From assembly GCA_024663395.1 (NCBI GenBank), contig JANFAH010000090.1, positions 1-64,000 on the forward strand: DNA of 64,000 nucleotides. Reading direction: 5' to 3'. This stretch comes from Pisolithus tinctorius. Lineage: Eukaryota > Basidiomycota > Agaricomycetes > Boletales > Pisolithaceae. A model generated the notes under the pieces. It was not told the DNA's origin and ran no database searches. It worked only from the letters and a program-made list of their open reading frames with translations. Within the stretch, counting starts at the first letter, position 1; each line of letters starts with the position of its first letter. Positions 43,933 through 55,582 of the stretch are shown here, one piece after another. A program made the translations under genes and the position numbers.

Positions 43933-46290
43933 ATGCGTCTGATCGACGTTGATGTCTTCCTGGCAAGGGAGACGAAGATGCAGAATGGAGAAGTTGTGGG
44001 CGGTGATAGTACCACGCCCGTCCTGAACGACTTCCATGGCACGGTCCCAAAATACGCCATTTTGTCCCATCGCTGGGTCGACAATGATGAAGTAGACTAC
44101 AGGGAGATGACGAAACTCGCAAAAATGGAGAATCGAGACAAAATCCGAGGGCGTAGTGGCTACCAGAAGGTTCTGAAGAGTTGCCAGCAGGCTAAGAACG
44201 ATGGTTTTAAATGGTACTGGGTCGATACCTGTTGTATCGACAAGCGGAACAGCTCGGAGTTGTCAGAAGCCATAAACTCCATGTTTCTGTGGTACGAGAG
44301 CTCGCAGAAGTGCTATGCTTACCTCCACGACGTTGCTGTCGCCGTTTTCCCCACAACACCCGACGCCGAGATGTGTCCAAGATCCAAGGGCTGGCCAGAG
44401 TGGTTCTCGCGGGGCTGGACGTTGCAGGAGTTGATAGCCCCGACGGACCTCCAGTTCTTTAACAAGGATTGGGAACCCATAGGAGATAAAAGAAACATTG
44501 CTTCTACGCTAGAGGAGATTACGCGTGTCCCATCTCAAGTCTTGGAGGATGGTCTGACTTCATACCGCCCCAGCGTTGCCCAAGTCATGTCATGGGCCGC
44601 TGACCGGAGGACAACACGAGTGGAGGATCGAGCATATTCACTGTTAGGTCTGTTGGATGTCAACATGCCTATGTTATATGGGGAAGGGAAGAAAGCATTT
44701 CTGCGCCTTCAGGAAGAGGTCATTCGCAAGTCGAACGACCAAACTATCTTTGCTTGGAACCCAACAGAAGAAACTTTGCAGACCTGCGGCGTGCTGGCGG
44801 ATGATCCAAGTCTTTTCCGAGGTTGCCATGATATCATCCAGATGGAGTCAAGGGAATTCTACTCGAAATTATCTGACCTGTGGAGTGATGGTACCGAAGG
44901 TATTCCCAAACTCCTAGCGGGACCGGTCTATTTTTATTTATTTCTCTTGACCTTCCGGGAGTGGGCCATTAACATGCAGGTTTTCCGGGAGTGGGCCATC
45001 AACATGCAGGTACTCCACGCAGCCACCATCACCAATTTGGGAATCCAGGTGCGGCTTCCCCTTAGACGCTATCCTGGCTGTCCGCGTGTCTTGCAAGTGG
45101 CCCTGGCCTGCAGCAGAGAAGGTGGTTCGAGACCGATTACCATTGATATAATCCCCTGGAGATCCAAATACTACAGGTATATTGGTGAAGTTGGGTGTGA
45201 GCCGTTGCAAGGTCCTTACCAGCACTCACAACTCAATCTTGCTTATGAGCCCACAAGCGCTCCCTCTGGGGTCGTCATTGAAGATACGGTTGGCTTGGCA
45301 GCATTACTTCTGGCCGCATGCACAGCCAAAACTGGCATCGAGATGGCAGGCAAGAATACAGAGCTCATTGGTGTCACTATTTTCGAAGTCCACCATACCT
45401 TGATCAAACAGTTTCTATCCAGTGCTCTCGCCATCTCTTTATCTCGTGCCTGCCCTGCTGTTGCCGTTGCTTCGATCTTCCTGGCTTGGGATGTTTGGTC
45501 CGGTTTCATGTGGACTTCGCTCGAAGTCATCTTTCTGTGGACGCTCTTTAACATATTAGCAACAGTCCCCTTCGCTGATATTCGCACGGAGGTTGCTCCG
45601 CCTATTAGAGAGTATATCCTCAGTTCCGACAGGGAAATTGTGTTGTTGAGAGGGCCTGCAGCCACCTCATTCACCCAAGGCGAGCCGTTCATTCCGATAC
45701 ATATCCTGTGGCATTTGCGCCTACTGCTGGTCTGCCTTTTGATGTACGATTTTCTCCCCGGGAATGGGGGTCTGGAGAGCACCACCGCGAAACACATGAT
45801 TCTCCTTTCCCTGCCCGCAATAGTGGCTTTTGCGTATTTCCCACTACTCGCTGACGTCCTGGGGAAACCACCTTTTGGGTTCGCTCTGATACAACATCCC
45901 CACCAACCGAAGCACACGAAGTACATGTTTGGCACCCGTACTAGTGGAGTGGTGTTCGCACTTCTTCTCTTGCAGACTGAGAAAGTAGAGCAAGTCATGA
46001 ATGAGCTCTTGCCTACTCTAAACTCGAAGGCCTGGAGGAAATGGAAAACTACCCTCCTTGATCGTATCAAATGCAGGGGACATTTTGATTTCGATCCCTC
46101 TGACTGGGATGACGGCACCTGCACGGATAGGGAGAAAGAGGCGCTGATTAGGCTATTCGAAGATGGGCGGGATGCTTATCGAACCTTCGAGAGGTACCTT
46201 GCGGAGTCAGCCCCCGAACACCCACCAGTGGATGACCCACATCACATCCGCCATGGAATACATCATCGAACATTCCTGACTAGTGTGTAA
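43933..46290 (+). CDS. HET-domain protein with C-terminal membrane segments
   Basis: A single exon of 785 codons. HET domains act in non-self recognition between fungal strains and trigger heterokaryon cell death. Signature blocks are YAILSHRWVDNDEVDYREMT, FKWYWVDTCCIDKRNSSELS, EAINSMFLWYESSQKCYAYL, WFSRGWTLQELIAPTDLQFF and DRAYSLLGLLDVNMPMLYGE, followed by GKKAFLRLQEEVIRKSND. The C-terminal third has several hydrophobic stretches that look membrane-spanning (around residues 505-545, 590-615 and 620-645). A 30-bp tandem duplication encodes FREWAINMQV twice near residues 341-360. The start at 43933 gives MRLIDVDVFLARETKM, the usual HET start. Whether this allele takes part in incompatibility cannot be told from sequence. 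Confidence 0.92.
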   Translation: MRLIDVDVFLARETKMQNGEVVGGDSTTPVLNDFHGTVPKYAILSHRWVDNDEVDYREMTKLAKMENRDKIRGRSGYQKVLKSCQQAKNDGFKWYWVDTCCIDKRNSSELSEAINSMFLWYESSQKCYAYLHDVAVAVFPTTPDAEMCPRSKGWPEWFSRGWTLQELIAPTDLQFFNKDWEPIGDKRNIASTLEEITRVPSQVLEDGLTSYRPSVAQVMSWAADRRTTRVEDRAYSLLGLLDVNMPMLYGEGKKAFLRLQEEVIRKSNDQTIFAWNPTEETLQTCGVLADDPSLFRGCHDIIQMESREFYSKLSDLWSDGTEGIPKLLAGPVYFYLFLLTFREWAINMQVFREWAINMQVLHAATITNLGIQVRLPLRRYPGCPRVLQVALACSREGGSRPITIDIIPWRSKYYRYIGEVGCEPLQGPYQHSQLNLAYEPTSAPSGVVIEDTVGLAALLLAACTAKTGIEMAGKNTELIGVTIFEVHHTLIKQFLSSALAISLSRACPAVAVASIFLAWDVWSGFMWTSLEVIFLWTLFNILATVPFADIRTEVAPPIREYILSSDREIVLLRGPAATSFTQGEPFIPIHILWHLRLLLVCLLMYDFLPGNGGLESTTAKHMILLSLPAIVAFAYFPLLADVLGKPPFGFALIQHPHQPKHTKYMFGTRTSGVVFALLLLQTEKVEQVMNELLPTLNSKAWRKWKTTLLDRIKCRGHFDFDPSDWDDGTCTDREKEALIRLFEDGRDAYRTFERYLAESAPEHPPVDDPHHIRHGIHHRTFLTSV

Positions 46291-46773
46291 GTTTTGAGTC
46301 CTGATGTGACACGACATTACCTGACATCGAGGATTCACCAGGTACCAGTACATAAGGCAACTTTATTGAAGAGGCTAAACGGTTTCTAACTGTCTCCCTC
46401 ATCGCTTCCGTTTTGTGTCGCGTATTACGTGCTCATGCATGACGGGTGAGTGGTGAGCTCCTTGCATCGCAGGTGCGAATCTAGTAAGACCTAGCATGCG
46501 AGACACGACAGATTATAGCACGGACCTTACGAGGCCTCGTAGTGCTCTCTAGACTGACAGCACCTGCTAGGCGCTGTGCTAGCTTGGGACACACTTTTCA
46601 ACGCCATTCCAAGTGGACCTATACCGAAGAAGTGGTTGATTTTCCACATCTGCAATCATAAGATCACTGGGTCCTTTTCACGACAAGGGAGTCCTCAGCG
46701 TGTCGCCTGCTTCCAGCGAGGGGGATGGCGCGCACCTTAGTTTCAACGCGACTTCAGGAAGAAAAGTGGAGCG

Positions 46774-47148
46774 TTACGAGCATTCGCACACTTCGACGAC
46801 GTCGAAGAGGTGGCTTAGAATTAGCACCTGCGGGAGGATGGTGGTTGGAAGGTATGCGCTAGAGGCTAGAAAGGCTAAGACACCGCACATCAGCACGCTC
46901 TCGTTTTGCAGCTTCGTATACAACAAGGAATAATCCTGCATGGGTGGCATATCAGAACACAATGCGTCAATTCGTACGAATATCATGCCGAAATGAGTGA
47001 GCCGGCTAGGCCATAATACGAGTGAAGCAAGCTTGCTCTGTACGAACGAGCGTTTGCCGCAATCAATTGCGCGTACCGCACGAAAAAGACAGATATCGGA
47101 GCGTGCTTGCACCATTGAGGACAGGAGAACAACATTCCATATTAGCAA
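46774..47148 (-). pseudogene. Fragment of a basidiomycete membrane-protein family
   Basis: The frame contains LVLWPSRLTHFGMIFVRIDA, LCSDMPPMQDYSLLYTKLQN and ESVLMCGVLAFLASSAYL. This resembles a family of small membrane proteins of unknown function that I recall as abundant in mushroom genomes. The remaining parts are missing or out of frame, so it is likely a remnant. A chance resemblance is possible. Confidence 0.35.
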
Positions 47149-47610
47149 TACCTAGACGACTATGACGCAAAGAACTTGAGAGCTGGCTCGGGCACATTTC
47201 GACACCCAGAAAAGGGGCCATGTGGACTGGAGAGTAGGTCCTCATATGAGACAGACTGGAATTCAAATGTTGACCTGCTGAGACATGCACGATTTCAACA
47301 GCTGGAGGAGGAAGAACCTCTTAACACGTAGTCGGAGGTGATCACGGCAAGGCGGTGAAGTTTCAAGTCTTCACATCACCATTGCTCAAATCGAGTCTGT
47401 CACTGTTGCAAGTCCAGCAGCATTCGATTGCACACTTCGGAACGTTGGCAGCTACCTGAGACGCAGTCAGCACTCGACGCTTGTTGATTGAGAGGGTTGC
47501 AGATTCCTTCCATTGGCCTCATCCGCATCCCGTTACTCGACACTAGTAATACAGACAACACTGTGAAGTCAGCCGTCACTCGGTCCCGGAATCTAGCAAG
47601 ATCAAATGCG

Positions 47611-48987
47611 ATGAGTTTTACGAATATCAATGTAAGAGAACTCCACAGCATTGCCCGCAGTCAGCCCATCGATCCTTTCCTTGCTCGCAGGACCCAGAAG
47701 GAATAAAGGCCCTTCTCGAACAGCTAAGAGCGTCGCAAGTGTGGCAGTCGACCGTGAATGCTGCCGCGCCTCCTGCCAGTCCCAGTGCTCGCGCTCCGAC
47801 GACGTCGGAGGTAGGGGCAAGCAATGAAAACACCAGCACCGGACTGTCATCGGCTCCATTATTGTCACCTCAGTCTCAGCCCTTACAACCAAGACCTGGA
47901 CCCGCGACTACAGACTCCTATACAAAGGCTCCATCGACGGCCCCGTCGGTCGCGTCGCTGCTCTCCCAGTTGAACGCGTCCCAATGGAAGCAATCAACGT
48001 CAACTACTGCCTCGGAGGATGTACTTCCTTTCTCTTCGACTGGGAACGCAGGACCGTCACGCGTGCCACATTCTCGATCCTCGTCGTCCTTGGGCTTCGT
48101 TCATCAATCGTTTCCCTCGGAACCAAAGCAACAACTGACCCGGCCTTTACGAACACCAAATCCAGTACAACCACCCATAACGACAACACCACCAGAAGAG
48201 GACGTTCGATTTATATCCTTCCAACAGGCATTGCCACACTTGTCTCAGTTAGCTTCGGATCCCGAGTTCATCGCTGTCGTGGGCCGTGTACGCGTCCTTA
48301 ATCGCTCAGTTTTTTCACTCATTGACGGTGCCATTCGTTCCCTTTGTTGACATGTTCTATTGTCCTTCCCCGACCGCAGCTGAGGGGTGAACAGAAAGAA
48401 CTCGAGCAAAAATTATGGGAAGAACGATGTGCAATACGCCGAAAACATGAGGAGAAAGTTAAGGTCGCTCGTACGAAGTGCGTATGGTGTTCCACATCAG
48501 CTTTCTCTGCGGTCTAAGCTTGATCTGATTTTCTATTTTGACAACATCCGGTCGTGTATGGAATATCATTCCTACGCCATCTCCAATCGTTTCGCTGCAG
48601 AGCGAACATGACTGGCGCTGAGTTGTCCAAACACGAAGTGGATGTTTGTTTTACTTTCGGTTACTCGTCATGATGCCAAAATTTTACTCTCCGGACAGAT
48701 GCTCAATGACGCATTCCGACGGGAGGTGCAAAAGTTCGATACCGAACGCGTTCTGGTCGCATGGGATGCATTGGCAGAGAAGCAGCAGGCTGCTCTGGAA
48801 ACGCTTGGTGTTCCCACCATGTTTCGGACGGGCTCAAAGGAACATCTCGAGGTGAGTGGCAATTACTCGAATGTCATTTATTTCTGGACGCGATTTTTGC
48901 CGTTGCCACAACTGCGGGTATTTGGTGATACTGCTGTATCAGAAACAGAGGAAGATTATGCAGGTCCTGGAGGGATTGATCCAGTGA
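47611..48987 (+). CDS. Conserved basidiomycete protein of unknown function, coiled coil
   Basis: The start at 47611 gives MSFTNIN, joined by an intron to DPEGIKALLEQLRASQVWQS. A long Ser/Pro/Thr-rich middle follows, then the conserved half: VRFISFQQALPHLSQLASDP, LRGEQKELEQKLWEERCAIR, RKHEEKVKVARTK, TGAELSKHEVD, LNDAFRREVQKFDTERVLVA and LAEKQQAALETLGVPTMF. The last exon is RKIMQVLEGLIQ, ending at 48987. The charged heptad-like segment suggests a coiled coil. I recognise the pattern as a recurrent agaricomycete protein but know no function. Intron positions near 48.29, 48.48 and 48.64 kb are approximate. Confidence 0.75.
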
Positions 48988-49309
48988 ATATGGTCAGGTA
49001 TGTGGTGTCTCTCTCCATCATTGTAGCATGGCTGCTCCAACGGACTGAGGTACTCCGAACTATTGCAGCGAAGCAGATCCACTAGCCGCTCCGCTAGGTA
49101 CCGTCGGAATCAGCATGATTGTACTACGTAACTGTCGCATGACATGAACTGCGCGTTGCTGTACATAGTCACTACTAGCTCAGCGCCGCCACTCAGAGTA
49201 TTCAGGATTCGGTGATTCACACCTAAGTAGCGCCGAGTCGTGGAGATGGGCTTTTGCAAGCGTCGACGCCGCTTGCTCAACCACAGCTCTGTGTTCTGCG
49301 TTGACTACA

Positions 49310-50531
49310 ATGAGCTCAGAGTCTCAATCAGGTCCTATTCCCCGTAAAACTCCCCACACGCGAGATTATTTCTACGTCGGTGGCTCCTACGTGACCGGGT
49401 CAGAGGGATCAGAGATTGTTCATGGACAGCTATACGTCGAACACCTCGCACCGATTGAAACGACTCGCAGCATTCCAGTCCTTTTCATCCATGGCAATGG
49501 AATGACAGCTTCGAATTTCCTGAACACGCCCGACGGGCGACCAGGATGGGCGGACTACTTCTTAGCTCAGGGGTACGAGGTAAAGACGCTTTGCATCTGT
49601 GCCCACGATTTCGAGCGAGGCGCTTGCTCACCCAGGTATGTTCTGCCAGGTCTACCTCGTCGACCAGCCTTGCCGCGGTCGATCCCCGTGGCACCCAGGT
49701 GTCGACGGGCGTCAGAGCACAATGAATGTCTACACGATCGAATCTCGGTGCACGGCGACGGCTAAATATAAGCTCTGGCCGCAGGCCGCTCTCCACACTC
49801 GATGGCCGGGATCTGGAACTAAGGGCGATCCGGTGTTCGACGCGTTCTACAAATCGATTGTGCCGAACCTCACGTCATCGGTAGAAGTTTCGCAGCTGGT
49901 GAAGGCTGCAGGGACGCAGCTCCTGGATAGAATCGGGGTATGTCAAGCCTAATCTATGCCGTCTTTGATTGCTGTATCCCTCACTATCGCCCGTGGCCAT
50001 GGCGTAATGTAGCCCGTCGTCCTAGTAACTCATTCGCAATCCGGTTTTCTCGGCTGGATACTGGGAGATGCACGCCCACATCTTGTCAGAGCCATAGTTG
50101 CTCTTGAGCCAAGTGGACCTCCCTTTCAACAGGCCATTTTCGCATCGACTCCATCCCGTGCATATGGCATTACCGATATCCCCCTCACCTTCGACCCGCC
50201 TGTGTTGTCTCCATCAGACCTCACACCAGTCACCTTGGAGCAGACACCGCTTTACACCAACATCCAGCAGGCACACCCCGCACGACGGCTGGCGCACCTT
50301 GCATGTATACCCGTGCTCGTGATGACATCTGAGTCTGGATATCATGCCGTGTATGATCATTGTACAGTGCAGTTTATGCGGGACGCTGGGGTAGACGTTA
50401 CTCACGTCCGCCTTGAAGCTCTTGGGATTCGTGGTAATGGCCATATGATGTTCATGGAGCGGAACTCTGCGGAGATCGCGGAGGTCGTAGAGAAATGGAT
50501 CTCGAAGGTACTACCTACGAACGAGGGTTGA
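49310..50531 (+). CDS. Alpha/beta hydrolase
   Basis: The start ATG at 49310 gives MSSESQSGPIPRKTPHTRDY. The oxyanion-hole block PVLFIHGNGMTASNFLNTPD is followed by an intron whose removal gives GYEVYLVDQPCRGRSPW. The nucleophile is in VVLVTHSQSGFLGWILGDAR (Ser in HSQSG), the acid probably in the LVMTSESGYHAVYD region, and the histidine in IRGNGHMMFMERNSAEIAEV. All parts of the catalytic machinery are present. Three exons join in frame. There is no signal peptide. The substrate is unknown; esterase or lactonase activity is likely from the fold. Confidence 0.85.
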
Positions 50532-51547
50532 TGACACGCTTTCTGCTAAGCTTGAGTTGTGGGTCACTGATGAGTGCAGTGCAGTGCCTAAGAAACCCCC
50601 AACAAGTGTTTTTGCAGACTTTTCTTGTCACTGGTATTCGGTTTCACGCGTTCATATGACCTTATGAATAATTGAATATGCTGCGGATGGTAGAACCCTC
50701 CCAGGTGCACCCTTAGATTCCTGAGGGACTCAGGAATCGCTCAGGATCCCAGGTTCTGTCATTCACCTGAACACTTCGCCGCCTCAGACACTTAATGTTA
50801 ACAGTAAACAACGGGCTGTCCCAGCGCAGATGGTGGTGCGTCAACCCGGGTCGTGTTCACACATTTCGCGGAGCCTGCACACGACTCACACTTCATGGGT
50901 AAACTTTGGATCAGCTCCTTCGGCCTTCTGCCCAAGAGTTAGAACATAAGTACCGATATCTAAGGTTCGTTGTTCACAATCCCCACGACGTTTTCACCTC
51001 GAGGCGGAAAACGTGGAGAGAAACTTTGTATCGTGTTTGATGCATGTTTCGCACACTATAGCGATCACTCGGTCTATGACTGGGCGAAACTTTGGGATTC
51101 CGTACAAAGGTGGGCGATAAGGTGTGTAAAAGGCTGCTTCGGATTCGTCGTACCGGGGGCAGTGGTTTACTGCGGAGAATGACAAAGTAGCGTGGGGGTG
51201 GAAAGGTGGTCGCCGTGAGATCTGCTCCTATTCGTTCTCGTAATACTTCTACAGTGGAGGACCTCATGCACACAAACCAGTGAAGACGGCGCTTGACTTG
51301 GACCATGCACCAAGTTTAGGTCGGATGGTCGGAATAAGGCAAGTACATACATATCACTACAGAAGTTTAGGTAGACCCTGGGGAGTCCCGTACAAAAAGT
51401 GCACGGAAATTAAGTACGAGTACTTACCAGGTTATACGCCTCACTGAACTGATAAATGGGTCCCCCACACATGAACTCGCAATTAGTTCCAGAATTGCGA
51501 CAGCAAAACAAAAATATGGTAGGAAATGGGGGGGAGATAACGCGTTG
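50532..51547. other. Gene-free stretch between convergent genes
   Basis: No coding frame with family features. The stretch holds the 3' flanks of the convergent hydrolase and ENP1 genes and includes the near-palindrome GATTCCTGAGGGACTCAGGA near 50715. Confidence 0.5.
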
Positions 51548-53277
51548 TTATGACATCTCTACGTCTTGATCAGGACGTGGCTCGCCTCTTGCAACGGAAT
51601 TAATCAATTCTCTCCGTACTTCTGGACCAATTTGTGCGTGAGGGTTCGCCCGGACGACGTCCAACAGCGCGTCTTTTTGATCCGGTGTAAGGTCAGGCGA
51701 GTACCTTCGTAACAAGATAGATGAAACAAGCATAGAAGAATGCAAACTCAGATATACCTCTGACAGAATGCGAGCAGACTCTGGTGCCACAAGACCGGAA
51801 GTTTTTCGCTATCGCCGCGAGAGCGAGCTTTGTACGTATTCGATAACCTAATGAAGTGGAACACGAGCGCATCGACAACCTTGTACGGTAATTGATATTT
51901 CTTGTCTACGAGCACTCGGATGAACAAGGAGTTTGGACCTACGGTATCCACTGAGATCGATTTTCAAGAGGAAGGTGCGACTGCACGTACCTGTATAGTC
52001 CATTTGGGCGATCCGAAGCAATGCTGCAGCTGAATGAAGGACGGGCACCTTCTTTTTAGCGATAATAGATGCTACAATGGCAGCCTCTTTGAGCGTACAC
52101 CCACTCTTGGGAAGCTTTGATGAGTAGAGATATACGATGTCCAGTGCTAACCATCTACCTCGAGCATAGGAAATACAATTCCCTTAAAGAAGGCACCAGG
52201 CTTGTACAATGCACGCTTCAGTGCTTCATAATATTGCACATTGAGCTTTTTGTTGCTCTGTATGTCTTCTCGTATAGCGTCAAGCAAGACGACAGATAGG
52301 AATAACTGAGCCTGTGGAGGCTTCATGGTAGAGACGAAAATTCTTGTGGCAGCTCGACATGCATGGGGACTCCAATCTTCCGGTTTGGTCAAAGCCAATA
52401 TTCGAGCCCACGCGGGAAGAGTGGGTATGACTTTGAAGAGTTTTGGAAGAGGACCGGATTTGTATCCATGTAAGAAGACGGCCAATCTATTTGCATGGTC
52501 GTGTAAATGTCGACGCCGACGGGGTATCGAGACAACATACTTTGAATATGCTTCGACCAGCCTAGGGTCAAGCCCAAGGGCAGGGTCGGGACACTCTTTA
52601 TCTGGATTTGGTATTGGGTGTCGGAACAAGTTGCAAGCCGTAGCAAAATTGGCGAACCTTGTTGTACATTTTGCACGACAGCCACGCCATCTGGCTGCTT
52701 CCCGCTTTCGAGTTTGGAGAAGATCACGTCTGCCAATGTCCGTCGTTCTCCTATGTTGGTGGGAAGAAGAGTATCCAGCGTTTGCATGTCCACGGAGTCC
52801 AGTTGCTGGCGTCGGGCATAAGACGTTGTAACGGATAGTATAGACGGCACCCACAAACATGTCCTCTGCGTCGCCCATGTCGCTCATGTCTTCCATGCCT
52901 TCTCCTTCCTCACTGTCCTCGGATAAAGCGTCATCTGGTCGCGATCGGGGCTGCAGTCTTGTGTCCGCATGTGCTGGGGCATCCTCCACTTCGTCGTCCG
53001 GGACCTCTAGCTCGTCTTGTTGATCGCGAGCGAGTTCGAATATTTTACGAGATGTTTTTGGGTCAAGAATCACCTGTAATAACGGTCTTTATTTTGCGAG
53101 TTTGATGAAGCCATCAATAACCACCTCGCCGCCTTCGTCGTCTGATCTGCTCTTGCGCGACTTGTTTCGTTTTCCTGGTTGAGACACGCGTCCATACTTT
53201 GCGATGAGCTCATCCTCATGGATCTGGGCGAGGAGGGGATCGTGTCTTGGTTTTGTAGATTTCTGTGCTCTAGGCAT
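51548..53277 (-). CDS. ENP1: ENP1/bystin, 40S ribosome biogenesis factor
   Basis: Nucleolar protein of the small-subunit processome and pre-40S particle. The start at 53277 gives MPRAQKSTKPRHDPLLAQIH. Intron removal links the acidic N-terminus (ILDPKTSRKIFELARDQQDE, ELEVPDDEVEDAP) to LDSVDMQTLDTLLPTNIGER and RTLADVIFSKLES. The bystin core follows: LDPRLVEAYSKYVVSI, HGYKSGPLPKLFKVIPTLPA, WSPHACRAATRIFVSTMKPP, ALYKPGAFFKGIVFPMLEVD, KKKVPVLHSAAALLRIAQMD, FIRVLVDKKYQLPYKVVDAL and PVLWHQSLLAFCQRY. The end is EVRRELINSVARGEPRPDQD plus VEMS. It is divergent from the UXS gene across 133 bp. Confidence 0.95.
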
Positions 53278-53410
53278 GTGGAAGGAAGTGATTATGATTA
53301 TTATCTTTTAGGTTTGCGGTGATGCGGAGTCCGGGGGGGTGTCCGGGGTCTTCCGTCCTGTTGCCTGGAAATGACAGACCTGCGCTATCGCAACAGGCAC
53401 TGGTCCCAAA

Positions 53411-55177
53411 ATGAGCGCGTCTGGATCCAAAGTCGTCGACCCTGTAAGTGCCTCTTGCAACCTGTCATACACCCTCCGAGGTTGTTTGCCATCCGTTCTT
53501 CTTCCTCTCCCTCCTCGTCATGTCCCAGCTACTCCCAGCCGAACTTGTACCCTCCCTATCTTTCTTCGTTTGACAAGTCAATCTGACGTGCCATCTCTCC
53601 ACAGATTAAGACCCTCGACAAGAACGGTCAGGAAATCAAATCCGTCGGTTTTCAACGCTTTGGCTTCGACAGCGAAGTGCCCATCGACATCTTGCGATCG
53701 CTTTACCTGCGATCACACTATGTCCTTTCTTCTCCCGTAGAGAAAGTTGAGGAGCTCGACGCAAAAGAGCTCGCCGACCACGCGCGCTTCACCCAGGGCC
53801 TCAACGCCTACCAATCCAAGTCTGTCTACCACCCCGATACCAACACCATCTCCTACACTACGTTATCTCGCTTTCCCCCTGTCAAGCTACTTGCACCCTC
53901 AGAGAGGAAACGTATCCTTGTCACCGGCGGTGCAGGGTTCGTCGGATCACACCTCGTCGATCGTCTCATGCTCCTCGGGCATGAAGTCACCGTACTAGAT
54001 AACTTCTTCACCGGTTCAAAGACCACCGTCAGTCACTGGGTAGGACATCCCAACTTTGAAATGGTTCGCCACGACGTCGTCGAACCTTTTATGATTGAGT
54101 GTGATCGTACGTTCTCCCGCTTTCCTGCTTCGATCTTGCGTCACTTACGCTAGAGCTACGACACAGAGATATACCATCTCGCATGCCCCGCGTCACCACC
54201 TCATTATCAGTTCAATGCCGTTAAAACTGTAAAAACTTCCTTTATGGGCACGCTTAACATGCTCGGTTTGGCAAAGCGAACCAAGGCTCGCTTCTTGATC
54301 AGCAGCACCTCCGGTATGTCAATCCTCCTCTCTTTTAGTCTAGTGCGGGAACCGTTATCTGACTGGCACTTCTTAGAGGTATATGGTGATCCCGAAGTCC
54401 ATCCTCAACACGAAGACTAGTAAGTTAGGTTCATTCGCCTATTTCGGTCTGAGGTCAGGCATATTCTCCTTCCTTTACTAGCTGGGGCCATGTGAATCCC
54501 ATCGGGCCCCGTGCCTGTTACGACGAGGGTAAACGGGTTGCCGAGACACTTACATACGGCTTCCATCGCCAGGACGGCGTTGACGTACGTGTTGCACGCA
54601 TTTTTAACACATATGGTGCGTTCAATGTCTTTTCATCTCTTCACTGCGGTTTGCTGATCCAATCTTCAGGACCGCGTAGTATGTACCCTGCGTTGGATCT
54701 CGATATTGATGCACGATCTGATGCTTACCACCTATAGTGAACCCCCACGACGGCCGCGTCGTCTCTAACTTCATCGTGCAAGCCCTCCGCGGCGAAGACC
54801 TCACCGTTTACGGAGACGGCAAACAAACCCGTTCATTCCAATACATTCACGACCTAATTGATGGTCTTATCGTACTGATGAACTCTGATGAGACGCGGCC
54901 CGTTAATATTGGCAATGGCGACGAATTCACAATAGGCGAGTTCGCAGAGCTGGTCCGCGAGATCGTTGAGAAGGTCCAGCAGGAGGATGGCGTTCTCCCT
55001 GAAAAACGTGTTCAGATCGTATACAAGCCGATACCCACTGATGACCCGCAACGCAGGCGCCCGGATACGACCAGGGCGAAGGAGTCCCTCGGTTGGCAAC
55101 CTCGCTGGACGGTCCGAATGGGTCTTGAGGAAATGGTCAGGTACTACAAGGCCAAGATGGCCGAAGGAAGCATTTAG
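53411..55177 (+). CDS. UXS1: UDP-glucuronic acid decarboxylase (UDP-xylose synthase)
   Basis: Converts UDP-glucuronate to UDP-xylose using bound NAD. The start at 53411 gives [11 protein letters not shown], spliced to [20 protein letters not shown]. The Rossmann motif is [20 protein letters not shown]. Then come [80 protein letters not shown], the catalytic YDEGKR in [20 protein letters not shown], and [20 protein letters not shown] with [20 protein letters not shown]. There is no N-terminal membrane anchor, as in cytosolic forms. Six introns include two flanking a 9-nt exon at 54670-54678. The stop is TAG at 55177. Confidence 0.96.
54670..54678 (+). other. UXS1: 9-nucleotide microexon of the UXS gene
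   Basis: GACCGCGTA lies between a CAG acceptor and a GTATGT donor, with flanking introns 54616-54669 (54 nt) and 54679-54737 (59 nt). Splicing gives TAT G|GA CCG CGT A|TG AAC, which is the conserved YGPRMNP. Confidence 0.88.
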
Positions 55178-55582
55178 ATGGGCAGCAACACTTCCAAGAC
55201 ATTTCATTGACAGTTTCGTTGGACGGGTGTTTAAGTGTACAGACAGTTGTGTTCGTTGTCGCGTTATGGACTCCTGATAGTTACTAAAATTTTCGAAATT
55301 ATCCTGAGTACAGGTAGTGGGCCTAGTCTTGATCGGTGGTGTGTAGCTAGTCAATATACACGAGACAGAAGTCATCTTCCCAGATATCGTTGCCCGACGA
55401 AATAAAGTAAGAAAACTATCAACGTAGTATGTACGTTAGCTCTACAGAGAAACTCCAAGGTGGGGGGTACTCATTATACAATCGGTGTGGGTATGCAATG
55501 TGCGATAGGTTCCGTATTGGAACCTGCGAGAAAGATGTAAGAGGTGATATACTAGTAACGAAGAAAGAGACACAACCCCCAA

